Source: Solirubrobacteraceae bacterium (GTDB taxonomy: Bacteria > Actinomycetota > Thermoleophilia > Solirubrobacterales > Solirubrobacteraceae). From it: DNA of 5,811 nt. The DNA lies in the NCBI GenBank assembly GCA_025455895.1, contig JALOLQ010000385.1, forward strand, positions 1 through 5,811. The letters are read 5' to 3'. Both the position numbers and the translations under genes were made by a program. The notes under the pieces were generated by a model that was given only the letters and a program-made list of their open reading frames with translations, was not told the origin of the DNA and searched no databases. Position 1 is the stretch's first letter. Each line of letters opens with the position of its first letter. Of the stretch, positions 5,769 through 5,811 are shown piece by piece.

Positions 5769-5811
5769 CGCGGCCGGGTCAGCCCGGAGCGCCCGGGCCC
5801 CACGGGATCCC

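Overview
This 5.8-kb window is uniformly very GC-rich. It reads as a chromosomal segment of a high-GC actinobacterium. An actinobacterial MprA-like two-component pair and Ala/Arg-rich proteins fit a Thermoleophilia/Solirubrobacterales-type lineage, but that placement is inference and cannot be settled from the window. No tRNA, rRNA, CRISPR array, insertion sequence or phage gene was seen.

Layout. (1) Positions 1-801, minus strand: the 5' 267 codons of an exported metallophosphoesterase that runs off the left edge. (2) 802-954: a divergent intergenic region with a 22-bp inverted repeat and a possible -10 box. (3) 955-1746, plus strand: two tandem, clearly paralogous genes for tiny, exported, extremely basic proteins with four cysteines each. 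They share Cys spacing (23 residues in the first pair, 10 in the second) and are separated by a strong hairpin terminator. (4) 1730-3764, plus strand: an OmpR/MprA-type response regulator followed by its sensor kinase. The regulator overlaps the end of the second small gene by 17 bp and the kinase start by an ATGA. The regulator frame is broken: about 17 codons between beta-2 and the phospho-acceptor Asp are missing, with a net frame change. The kinase is intact. (5) 3781-5768, minus strand and convergent with the kinase: an SLC13/DASS-type anion permease with a central RCK_C (TrkA-C) domain, followed 9 bp later by a small uncharacterised gene. That gene appears to carry a one-base frameshift in a G run.

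How it may work together. The most distinctive part is the pair of secreted cationic Cys4 proteins in front of a two-component system. The overlap of the second copy with the regulator suggests co-transcription. The exported proteins may therefore be outputs, accessory factors or signals of the same envelope-sensing unit, which is inference. Two frame lesions in under 2.2 kb mean either real gene decay or errors in the assembled sequence. This must be resolved before concluding that the two-component system is inactive.
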